From the NCBI RefSeq assembly GCF_024764775.1, contig NZ_JALIGC010000040.1:682001-746000 (forward strand): a stretch of 64,000 nt of DNA, in the 5' to 3' direction. Positions 17,556 through 24,981 of this stretch are shown piece after piece (positions within the stretch are counted from its first letter, which is position 1; each line of letters opens with the position of its first letter). The notes under the pieces were generated by a model, which did no database searches, was not told the origin of the DNA, and saw only the letters and a list, made by a program, of their open reading frames with translations. The position numbers and the translations under genes are program-made. The stretch comes from Scandinavium manionii. GTDB lineage: Bacteria; Pseudomonadota; Gammaproteobacteria; Enterobacterales; Enterobacteriaceae.

Positions 17556-17862
17556 TTTCGAGTACCTTCACATTGCGTTCTTTTAAAAAGGCGACAATTT
17601 TCTGCTCGATTTCGTCTTTATCCGTTAAGCGGTGCAGAACGATAACGCGTTTAATTTCCTCTTCACTGGCGTCCGCCGTTAAAATATCGGCAAAGGTTTT
17701 TTGCGTGAGAATAATATCGGATTTAAAGGCGCCCGCTTCGGAGACGGTAGTGTGTTCAATCTCAGCAGGGATTTCTAATTTTTTAAGCACCGCCTTCGCC
17801 GTCATTTCAATGGCGAAACTGGAACCTAAACCGCAGCCACATACGCATAGAATTTTAAGCAT
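17548..17862 (-). CDS. PTS IIB component, ascorbate (UlaB) type
   Basis: A 104-residue cytoplasmic phosphocarrier of the lactose/cellobiose-like IIB fold. The active-site loop is CGCGLGSS; Cys8 is the predicted phosphorylated residue, aligning with the CGNGQGSS loop of UlaB. The ATG at 17862 is chosen because GAGGAGT lies just upstream; the frame opens earlier only through a TTG codon. The gene starts 11 bp after the phosphofructokinase stop and overlaps IIC, so it is part of the same transcript. Confidence 0.92.
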   Translation of the reverse strand: MLKILCVCGCGLGSSFAIEMTAKAVLKKLEIPAEIEHTTVSEAGAFKSDIILTQKTFADILTADASEEEIKRVIVLHRLTDKDEIEQKIVAFLKERNVKVLENE

Positions 17863-17873
17863 TGATTCACTCC

Positions 17874-18854
17874 TCAAATAATATCGAGTTGCCTGGCTAA
17901 TTTATAATGATGCCCTTCGGTGTCGACGAGGCGCTTTTGCATACTGATTAAATCTATTGGGATCGGTTTATTACTCGAATTAATAATGACTGCTTTATTT
18001 CTCATGCCTGACCGGATACAGCGCACGACCTCTGTGGCCATTATGGTACCCTGATAAATCTCTTCGCAGGTTGGCTCACCGTTACGCAGGCTATAGCCGA
18101 TTATTGACTTACGGATCCGCACGCCAATTTTCGGTTCAAGCTGTTTAATCATGGTATCAATCGCCCCCTGAAAGCCGGGGGAGTACTCTTTGGTGTAGCC
18201 TTCAGAACAGAGGATCACGACACTGTTTTGCGATTCAAGCCTGGCAGTAATTTTCCCGGCCAGTTCGCTCAGCGTCTGCTGGCATTCAGGGATCAGCGCG
18301 AAATCGGCGTTGCTTTTAATGGCCGACTGCAACGTCAGTTCACCACAGTAGCCCCCCAGGAGCTCAACCATAAATACCCGTCCCGGCAATGCCCGCCCTG
18401 TATTACGCAGCTTTGCGACCTCTTTAATAATTTGTTCGCAGGCAGTAGAAAAACCAATCGTGTAATCGCTGCCGTAGACGTCATTATCGATGGTCATGCC
18501 GACGCCGAAGCAATTAACGCCGTACTCACTAAGGTGGTGAAGAAACTGTAATGAACCATCACCGCCCGCCATAATAAGCACATCAATATGCAGGGCTTTA
18601 AGCTGCCTGGCGATGGTTTCATATTCAGAGGCCATCAATTTACGGCTGGTTCTACCCGAAGACATAATCGGAATGGCGGCAACAGAAAAGTCCACTAAAT
18701 CACGTAGAGAAATAGCCTGATGCGTATTTTTCAATAGACCAGCAATACCACCATTAAATAAGATGATATCTGCCCGCGCGAGTCGTGACACTTGAAATAC
18801 AAAATTATTTATCCCTGTCACATCTCCGCCACTAATTACCATGCCGATTTTCAT
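17874..18854 (-). CDS. Divergent 6-phosphofructokinase-family sugar phosphate kinase
   Basis: A 326-residue member of the PfkA fold and first gene of the sugar operon. Visible motifs are SGGD (residues 8-11), GGDGS (97-101, the ATP-type signature) and TIDND (121-125, catalytic Asp123). Arg159, Glu218, Arg248 and Arg257 match substrate-binding positions of E. coli PfkA. The conserved PG before TIDND is replaced by Gly-Met (119-120), the MGR substrate loop is LGG (166-168), and the position of PfkA His249 is Tyr254. It probably phosphorylates a hexulose phosphate made by the PTS, making the bisphosphate for the aldolase. The ATG at 18854 starts at the first strand of the fold. Confidence 0.85.
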   Translation of the reverse strand: MKIGMVISGGDVTGINNFVFQVSRLARADIILFNGGIAGLLKNTHQAISLRDLVDFSVAAIPIMSSGRTSRKLMASEYETIARQLKALHIDVLIMAGGDGSLQFLHHLSEYGVNCFGVGMTIDNDVYGSDYTIGFSTACEQIIKEVAKLRNTGRALPGRVFMVELLGGYCGELTLQSAIKSNADFALIPECQQTLSELAGKITARLESQNSVVILCSEGYTKEYSPGFQGAIDTMIKQLEPKIGVRIRKSIIGYSLRNGEPTCEEIYQGTIMATEVVRCIRSGMRNKAVIINSSNKPIPIDLISMQKRLVDTEGHHYKLARQLDII

Positions 18855-19195
18855 GAGCGTCACCCCGTTTAATTTCCTGACAATGATTTTTCCTTTTAAC
18901 AAGCCCTAAATTTGCAATGAAAGTCACAAATTTGTCATTCCCGTACCCATCACAGGTATTGACAGATGCCTGGAAAGACTCATTTTTGTGAATTTAATCA
19001 CATTTAATCTTTTATTCACGAGCTGATTAATTGACTTTTATTTCAATAGATTACTGCGCATCTTTTCGTGTTCTGTTTTCGGTTTTTCACACGCGGGGAA
19101 CGCACGTAAAACGCGCTTTAAAAAATGTGAGTTATCACACAGTTTTTCTGCGTAACTGAATAAAAGAGAGGGATAACGGAGAGATTTGGCGTATT
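18855..19195 (-). promoter_or_regulatory. Promoter region of the PTS-phosphofructokinase operon, with CRP site
   Basis: This 340-bp AT-rich gap holds TGTGAATTTAATCACA at 18987-19002, a perfect CRP site with 6-bp spacer. A second palindrome TGTGAGTTATCACA (19126-19139) has CRP-like arms but only a 4-bp spacer, so it may bind another protein. Two direct repeats of AAATTTG (18908-18914 and 18928-18934) are exactly 20 bp apart, about two helical turns, near the gene start and could be an operator. No regulator gene is linked to this operon. Confidence 0.6.
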
Positions 19196-19220
19196 AAAAA
19201 GGCGACTCACGCCGCCCTTT
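19196..19220 (-). terminator. Terminator after the glucoside-type IIBC gene
   Basis: On the minus strand AAAGGGCG and CGCCTTT pair around a short loop with one bulge, followed by a T run (19196-19200). It lies 20 bp beyond the IIBC stop codon and separates the two sugar modules. Confidence 0.65.
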
Positions 19221-19240
19221 AGATCTGAAATCGTATTGGT

Positions 19241-20608
19241 TTACTGTTGTTCCCGGCCCACCAGCAGCGTGGTCAGCGTAAACGACAGCACTAGCGCAAT
19301 TACCACGCCCGACAGCGCAAAGACAAAATACGGGCCGATATAGGCCGGTAAACTGAAAATGCTCGACAAAATGTAGCCGTACAGGCGCACACCGAAGAAC
19401 GCGATAAACGCCGAGGCTACTGAACTGGCGATCGTTGCGGCGATAAAGGCCTTTTTATAGCGCGTCAGCACGCCAAACAGCGCCGGTTCGGTAATGCCGA
19501 GCAGCGCGGAAACCGCCGCCGATAGCGTCACCGTACGGTCCTGGCGATCCTTGCTCAAACGCCAGATAGCAAACGTCGCCCCGGCAATCGCCATATTGGC
19601 CATAAACATCATCGGCATCAGCATGTCGTAGCCGCGATCGCTGAAGTTTTGCAGGGCAATCGGCGTCATTGCGTGATGCATCCCGGTCAGGATCGCCACG
19701 GGACGGATCGCCCCCACCACCAGCCCGGCAAAGCTCGCTGACACGCTGAACAGGCCTTCGATAAACAGCGCCAGCCCTTTACCCAGCCAGATGCCAATCG
19801 GACCAATCACCACCAATGCCGCCAGCGCGCCGATAAACAGCGTCAGCGTTGGCGTGAATACCGTTTTCAGCACCTCAGGCATGATGCTGTCGACCCATTT
19901 GTGGATGTATTTCAGCGCCAGCACCGAGAAAATTACCGGAATAACGCTCGATGAATAGTTAAACACCGACACCGGGATCGCGTTCATCAGCCACAGCGCG
20001 GAAGCCGCATCCGGCTGGTGCGTCGCCAGCGCCTTTGCCGCGTCGATTAAGGTCGGATACATCAGGCAAGCCGCCACCGCGGCCGCGAGGTATTCATTGG
20101 TTTTGAAGATTTTCGCTGCGGAAACCGCCAGGAAAAACGGCAGGAAATAGAACACGCCGCTGGCGATAAGGTCGATGACCATCACCGTTTCACTTTTCGG
20201 CGACACCACTTTCAGCGCAATTAATCCAGCCAGCAAACCTTTGATCATCCCGGCCCCGGCAATCGCTGGCACAATCGGACCAAACACGCCAGAGACGGTA
20301 TCCATAAACAGCGACACCAGGCTTTTTCGCCCTTTCGCGTCCGACGCGGCTGGCGCATCACGCTGGCCCAGCGTTTCCTGCAATTGCTCATACCAGCCGT
20401 TCACTTTCGGACCAATGATTATCTGGAACTGATCGCTTTGTAATTGGGCGCCCAGCACGCCGGGCAGCTTCTTAATTTCGCTCTGTTCGATTTTGCTATC
20501 ATCAATTAAATCAAAGCGTAAACGGGTCATGCAGTGCCAGACTTTATTGATATTATCTTGCCCACCGACCAGCTGAATAATCCGGGCGATGGCGTCTCGC
20601 GTCCCCAT
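19241..20608 (-). CDS. PTS IIBC transporter, glucoside (Bgl/Tre/Mur) type
   Basis: A 455-residue inner-membrane PTS protein. The N-terminal IIB domain (1-85) has the phospho-cysteine Cys26 in VWHCMTRLRF. The IIC domain (about 110-450) has many hydrophobic helices, MHHAMTPIALQNF and the sugar-site GITEPALFG loop. No IIA domain is attached, so it must borrow a IIA such as glucose IIA (Crr), as TreB and MurP do. It is divergent from a sugar-acid dehydratase gene and shares a promoter region with GntR-type half-sites. The sugar is unknown. Confidence 0.88.
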   Translation of the reverse strand: MGTRDAIARIIQLVGGQDNINKVWHCMTRLRFDLIDDSKIEQSEIKKLPGVLGAQLQSDQFQIIIGPKVNGWYEQLQETLGQRDAPAASDAKGRKSLVSLFMDTVSGVFGPIVPAIAGAGMIKGLLAGLIALKVVSPKSETVMVIDLIASGVFYFLPFFLAVSAAKIFKTNEYLAAAVAACLMYPTLIDAAKALATHQPDAASALWLMNAIPVSVFNYSSSVIPVIFSVLALKYIHKWVDSIMPEVLKTVFTPTLTLFIGALAALVVIGPIGIWLGKGLALFIEGLFSVSASFAGLVVGAIRPVAILTGMHHAMTPIALQNFSDRGYDMLMPMMFMANMAIAGATFAIWRLSKDRQDRTVTLSAAVSALLGITEPALFGVLTRYKKAFIAATIASSVASAFIAFFGVRLYGYILSSIFSLPAYIGPYFVFALSGVVIALVLSFTLTTLLVGREQQ

Positions 20609-20743
20609 AGTGACTCCTGCGAAGTGTACTTGTTTTGGTTATCCGGATGGTAATCAAGCCCACCACGTAAAACAAACCAATAAAATTTGAAGGCCCTCAC
20701 ACTTCTCGATCTAATTAGCCATCAATGTCGTTTCGAGGCACAA

Positions 20744-20786
20744 TTGGTCTGGTTTTTAATTCAATTAACCCTCTATTTCAGACCAA
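20744..20786. promoter_or_regulatory. Candidate GntR/HutC operator between IIBC and dehydratase genes
   Basis: TTGGTCTG at 20744-20751 and CAGACCAA at 20779-20786 form a perfect 8-bp inverted repeat with 27 bp between. TGGTCT/AGACCA are typical half-sites of HutC-subfamily GntR repressors. They sit between the divergent IIBC and dehydratase genes, and a HutC-type repressor gene lies just beyond the dehydratase, so this is its likely target. Confidence 0.55.
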
Positions 20787-20886
20787 AATATTTATTCCAG
20801 AAAAAGGTTTACCTGCCCCTAAAAATAGGGCGAAGATAAATCATCAATCATGTTCTTTTTCTGTCTCAGACAGGGAGCTTTTTTCC

Positions 20887-22086
20887 GTGCAACCGACGCT
20901 TATTACCGCTATCGACTGCTTCATCACCCGCCCCGACCGCCATAATCTGGTAACGGTGCGCATTACCACTGACAAAGGCGTTACCGGCCTCGGCTGCGCC
21001 ACATTTCAGCAGCGCCCTCTGGCGGTCAAAACGCTGGTCGATGAATACCTGCGCCCGCTGCTGATGGGCCGCGACGCCAATAATATCGAAGATCTCTGGC
21101 AGATGATGAACGTCAACGCCTACTGGCGTAACGGCCCGGCGATGAACAACGCCATGGCCGGGGTTGATATGGCGCTGTGGGATATCAAAGCGCGGCTGGC
21201 GAATATGCCGCTGTACCAGCTGCTGGGCGGGAAATCCCGGGATGCGATCGCCGCCTATTCGCACGCCAGCGGTGAAACGCTGGCACAGCTGTACGTCGCT
21301 GTCGATGGGTTGCTGGAAAAGGGCTATCGCCACATTCGCTGCCAGCTCGGCTTTTATGGCGGCACCCCGACGGAATTGCATGCGCCGGAAAACCCCTCGT
21401 CCGGCGCATGGTTCTGCCAGGACCAGTACATGCGTAACACGGTGGAAATGTTCCGCGCCCTGCGCGAACGCTACGGCCACCGTTTCCATATTCTGCATGA
21501 CGTCCACGAACGCCTGTTCCCGCAGCAGGCGGTGCAGTTAGCCAAACAGCTTGAACCCTACCAGCCGTACTTTATTGAAGACATTTTGCCGCCTCAGCAA
21601 ACCCCGTGGCTGGCACAAATTCGTCAGCAGAGCAGCGTTCCGCTGGCGCTGGGCGAGCTGTTCAACAACCCTGCGGAATGGCACGACGTAATTGTGAACC
21701 GGCAGATCGATTTTATTCGCTGCCACGTATCTCAGATTGGCGGGATCACCCCGGCGCTGAAGCTGGCGGTGCTGTGTCAGGCCTTTGGCGTGCGGCTGGC
21801 GTGGCATGGTCCTGGCGACATGACGCCGATTGGCGTGGCGGTGAATACGCATCTGAATATTCATCTCCACAACGCCGCGATTCAGGAATATATTCCGCGC
21901 TCGGCCACCACCGACGCGGTATTCCCCGGCGCACCGGAAGTTAAAGATGGCTACGTATATCCGCCGCAGGCCAACGGCATTGGCGTCGATTTCAACGAAG
22001 CGCTGGCCCTCGCGCATCCGGTGGTTTACCGCCCGCATGAATGGACCCAAAGCCGCCTGCCAGACGGCGCGCTGCACACGCCGTAA
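20887..22086 (+). CDS. Enolase-superfamily sugar-acid dehydratase (ManD/RspA type)
   Basis: A 399-residue mandelate racemase/enolase family enzyme related to D-mannonate/D-gluconate dehydratases and RspA. Magnesium ligands are Asp205 (HDVHER, with His207), Glu231 (FIEDILPP) and Glu257 (LGELFNNP). His307 (AWHGPGDMTP) is the second base, and Arg151 with the following loop fits the ManD active site. It would convert an aldonic acid to a 2-keto-3-deoxy acid in the cytoplasm; some members are only weakly active. The GTG at 20887 is chosen for GGGAG just upstream; the earlier frame is not family-like. Confidence 0.85.
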   Translation: MQPTLITAIDCFITRPDRHNLVTVRITTDKGVTGLGCATFQQRPLAVKTLVDEYLRPLLMGRDANNIEDLWQMMNVNAYWRNGPAMNNAMAGVDMALWDIKARLANMPLYQLLGGKSRDAIAAYSHASGETLAQLYVAVDGLLEKGYRHIRCQLGFYGGTPTELHAPENPSSGAWFCQDQYMRNTVEMFRALRERYGHRFHILHDVHERLFPQQAVQLAKQLEPYQPYFIEDILPPQQTPWLAQIRQQSSVPLALGELFNNPAEWHDVIVNRQIDFIRCHVSQIGGITPALKLAVLCQAFGVRLAWHGPGDMTPIGVAVNTHLNIHLHNAAIQEYIPRSATTDAVFPGAPEVKDGYVYPPQANGIGVDFNEALALAHPVVYRPHEWTQSRLPDGALHTP

Positions 22087-22803
22087 TCAGCCTGGCTGCT
22101 GGCGGAATGCGAGGTTATCGCGGTTATGCGGGATCACGTAGGTGCAGGTGTAGTTGATATCGATAATATCGCTGACGGCGTAGACCTGCCCACCCGCCAG
22201 AATGCCACGGTTATTGATGAGCATCGCCGGGCTGCCCTTTTTGCAGCCCAATAATTCTGCCTGTTCCCGACTAACGTTTACCGCCCGATACGTCGTGAGC
22301 ATGTGCGAAATTTGGTAGCCCTTTTCCAGAACATATTGCTGTAACGATCGTTCGATAACCTGCTGATTGAGGTCAGCGAACGTCGTCGACGGCATGCGCG
22401 ACACCTCGATTTGCACTGGGCTGTCGTCCACATAGCGCAGACGACAAAACTGCCAGATAAAATCATCATCCGTTAGCCCGAATATCTGTTGCTCCTCGCG
22501 ATTCGGGCGTTTTTTATGCAGGCTTATCATCCGATAACGCATCTGGTCGAAACGCTTTTCGGTAATCGAGTTGTACACCAGCGGATTATTTCGCGCCTGT
22601 TCGTTAATCCAGCATCCCGATCCCTGCACAATTCTGACGATGCCAATACTCGCCAGCTTTTCCAGCGCCTGACGTACCGTAAAGCGCGACACGCCGTATT
22701 CTTCCGCCAGCTGTCGTTCAGGCGGCAATTTGCGCGGGGCCGCATCACCCTGCTGATAAATTTTGCTGAGCAGATCCTGCGTGACGAACTCATTTTTTTT
22801 CAT
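22087..22803 (-). CDS. GntR-family (HutC/UTRA) transcriptional repressor
   Basis: A 238-residue regulator with an N-terminal winged helix (about 5-70: KLPPERQLAEEYGVSRFTVRQALEKL) and a C-terminal UTRA ligand domain (about 85-230), the pattern of sugar-responsive repressors such as TreR and FrlR. Its stop abuts the convergent dehydratase stop with no gap. It most likely controls the IIBC and dehydratase genes through the TGGTCT half-sites between them. The effector is presumably a phosphorylated sugar; this is inference. Confidence 0.85.
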   Translation of the reverse strand: MKKNEFVTQDLLSKIYQQGDAAPRKLPPERQLAEEYGVSRFTVRQALEKLASIGIVRIVQGSGCWINEQARNNPLVYNSITEKRFDQMRYRMISLHKKRPNREEQQIFGLTDDDFIWQFCRLRYVDDSPVQIEVSRMPSTTFADLNQQVIERSLQQYVLEKGYQISHMLTTYRAVNVSREQAELLGCKKGSPAMLINNRGILAGGQVYAVSDIIDINYTCTYVIPHNRDNLAFRQQPG

Positions 22804-22905
22804 CGCCGCTTCCCAAATTAGTCCTTTGAAAAAAGACAGTTAACCCTATCATTGCATATAATTGGCAGAACATGATGAATTCAGCGCTGAAAGGAAAACA
22901 GGCCC

Positions 22906-24465
22906 ATGACAAGTAAAAGAACGATCGGTCTGGTCGTGGGCGTGCTAATCCTCTCGGTCCTGTTACCGGTCACGCTCAGTGTGTGGCTCGCGCATTATCA
23001 GGCAGAAAAAGAGTTTAATCATGACCTCAACCAATATGGTGAACGCACCATATTGCGCACGCATCTGGTAGTGGAACAGGCTAAATCGGCACTGCAAGAA
23101 ATTGACACCTTTCAGGGCCGGATCTGTAGCCCTGAACATCTGCAGGCAATGCGGCGCGCGTCCTATACGCACCGTGATATCCAGGAAGTCTTATCGCTCA
23201 ATGGCATGAAGCCGGAATGTTCTTCCCTGGAAAGCCACAGCAGCGAAATGCAGTTTCCGCCGACCAACCGCCGGACCCCGGATGGCTATCGCGTTTGGCT
23301 GACCAACAGCAACGACTTGGGCATCAATCATGACATGGTGGCACTGGCGAGCCAACGGCATATGGTGATGATTGATCCCGGTTCATTTGTCGACGTTGTG
23401 CCCTTCGCGCAATGGACTATCAACACCGTGTTGATTGGCAGCCAGAGCGGCCGCATTGTCGCCCAAAGCGCACCGTTTGACCTGTTGCTATGGCAGCAGG
23501 AGCGCCACAAAGGCAACCACACCTTTGAGCACGACGGTATGCTTTACAACCTGCGCGACTACCCGGATATCGGCTTATCGCAGGTGGTCTGGGCTCCTGT
23601 TGCGCCGCTGACCGACAAATGGCACCAGCAATTACTGCTGTGGCTGCCGCTCGGCGTGTTAATCAGCGGGCTCGCATCGCTGCTGATTTTGCGCATGGTG
23701 CGCAATCTGCAATCGCCCTATCACCGTATGCTCGACGCCATAAATACCCGCAGCCTCGACGTGTATTATCAGCCGATTGTCTCGTTACGCTCGAGCCGGA
23801 TCGTTGGCGCAGAAGCCCTGGCCCGCTGGCGACAGCCGGACGGCACCTTTTTGTCACCGGAGATTTTCGTTCCGCTGGCTGAACAAACCGGGCTGATTAC
23901 GCGCCTCACCGGCCTTATCGTCGAGAAAGTATTTGAGGATTTGGGTCCGTGGCTGAAGCAGCATCCGACACAGCACGTCTCAATCAATCTCGATCCGCAG
24001 GATTTGATCACCACGCGGCTGCCCGCCCAACTCGCCCAGCAGTTAAACAAATGGAGTTTAACGCCCTCACAGGTGGCGTTAGAGCTCACTGAACGCAGCT
24101 TTATCGATTTGAAAAACAGTGCCAGCACCCTGAGCCAGCTGCGTCAGGCAGGATATGCGCTGTACATCGATGATTTCGGCACTGGCTATTCCAGTCTCAG
24201 CTATCTGCAAAATCTCGACGTCGACATCATCAAAATCGATAAGTCATTTGTCGATGCACTGGAGTTTAAAAACGTCACCCCGCACATCATTGAAATGGCT
24301 AAAGCATTGCAGCTGGCGATGGTGGCAGAAGGGGTGGAAACTGAGTGCCAGCGCCGCTGGCTGGCGGAGCATGGCGTGCAGTTTGGTCAGGGCTGGCTGT
24401 TCTGCAAAGCGCTACCGAAGGCGGAATTCATTACCTGGGCGCAGGAAAACCTCGCACAGGAATGA
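22906..24465 (+). CDS. pdeB: Cyclic-di-GMP phosphodiesterase PdeB (YlaB)
   Basis: A 519-residue membrane-bound EAL phosphodiesterase (E. coli PdeB has 516). It has an N-terminal membrane helix, a periplasmic CSS-motif domain (about 40-235, with CSS in MKPECSSLES), and a second membrane helix near 245-265. The EAL domain follows, with catalytic EAL in VGAEALARW, metal-binding DDFGTGYSS and AEGVE. The CSS domain in this family senses periplasmic redox state through its cysteines. All catalytic residues seem intact, so it should degrade c-di-GMP and favour motility over biofilm. Confidence 0.93.
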   Translation: MTSKRTIGLVVGVLILSVLLPVTLSVWLAHYQAEKEFNHDLNQYGERTILRTHLVVEQAKSALQEIDTFQGRICSPEHLQAMRRASYTHRDIQEVLSLNGMKPECSSLESHSSEMQFPPTNRRTPDGYRVWLTNSNDLGINHDMVALASQRHMVMIDPGSFVDVVPFAQWTINTVLIGSQSGRIVAQSAPFDLLLWQQERHKGNHTFEHDGMLYNLRDYPDIGLSQVVWAPVAPLTDKWHQQLLLWLPLGVLISGLASLLILRMVRNLQSPYHRMLDAINTRSLDVYYQPIVSLRSSRIVGAEALARWRQPDGTFLSPEIFVPLAEQTGLITRLTGLIVEKVFEDLGPWLKQHPTQHVSINLDPQDLITTRLPAQLAQQLNKWSLTPSQVALELTERSFIDLKNSASTLSQLRQAGYALYIDDFGTGYSSLSYLQNLDVDIIKIDKSFVDALEFKNVTPHIIEMAKALQLAMVAEGVETECQRRWLAEHGVQFGQGWLFCKALPKAEFITWAQENLAQE

Positions 24466-24529
24466 ACGATCCTTTTTCACACCGACGGCTCGACAAACGT
24501 CACCTGTTCACCAAAGTGTCCTGAATAAA

Positions 24530-24556
24530 ACGGCTGGCGGCACGCCGCACAGCCGT
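24530..24556. terminator. Bidirectional hairpin between pdeB and ybaA
   Basis: ACGGCTG/CAGCCGT (24530-24536/24550-24556) enclose a second stem CGGC/GCCG. The genes converge here, so the hairpin probably ends both transcripts, although the T run is weak on either side. Confidence 0.5.
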
Positions 24557-24565
24557 ATTCATCAT

Positions 24566-24919
24566 TTACTCATCGAGGATCGGGGCGAAGCCGCCGTAAA
24601 TCATCCGTTTACCATCAAACGGCATGCTGTCGCCCATCTCTTTCATCCGCGGATCGGCCATCATCTTCGCGTTGGCCGCATCCCGAACCTCTTTCGAGGG
24701 GTATTCAATCCAGCTGAAAACCACTTCTTCATTGTCTTCGGCTTTTACCGCCATGCGAAAATCGGTCAGCTTGCCGTCCGGCACATCGTCTGCCCAACAT
24801 TCCACCACGCGAGTTGCACCAAACTCTTTAAACAGCAGTGCCGCCTTTGCCGCCAGCGCGATATACGCCTCCTTTTTGTCCGCAGGCACGGCAACGACAA
24901 AACCATCAACATACTTCAT
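24566..24919 (-). CDS. ybaA: DUF1428 family protein YbaA
   Basis: A 117-residue cytoplasmic protein of the DUF1428 (dimeric alpha-beta barrel) family, same length as E. coli YbaA. It starts MKYVDGFVVAVPADKKEAY and includes ATRVVECWADDVPDGKLTDF and WIEYPSKEVRDAANAKMM. The function is unknown. The ATG at 24919 has an excellent GGAGG site; the longer frame is not conserved. It lies 62 bp downstream of lacZ in the same direction and could receive lac read-through. Confidence 0.92.
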   Translation of the reverse strand: MKYVDGFVVAVPADKKEAYIALAAKAALLFKEFGATRVVECWADDVPDGKLTDFRMAVKAEDNEEVVFSWIEYPSKEVRDAANAKMMADPRMKEMGDSMPFDGKRMIYGGFAPILDE

Positions 24920-24981
24920 GAGATAACCTCCGAAGTGAACGGTGCGGCCAGCGTGTCTGACCGCATCCGGCGTTGATAAGT

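Noticed and set aside
16188..17862. Calling the PTS genes gatB and gatC (galactitol)
   Set aside because: The IIC and IIB carry UlaA/UlaB-type signatures and there is no galactitol-phosphate dehydrogenase; GatY-like aldolase alone does not prove galactitol use.
16188..17862. Calling the PTS genes ulaA and ulaB (L-ascorbate)
   Set aside because: Ascorbate-6-phosphate lactonase, decarboxylase and epimerases are missing, and a phosphofructokinase and aldolase are present instead.
19126..19139. Second CRP site TGTGAGTTATCACA
   Set aside because: The spacer is 4 bp instead of 6, so it is listed only as a CRP-like palindrome.
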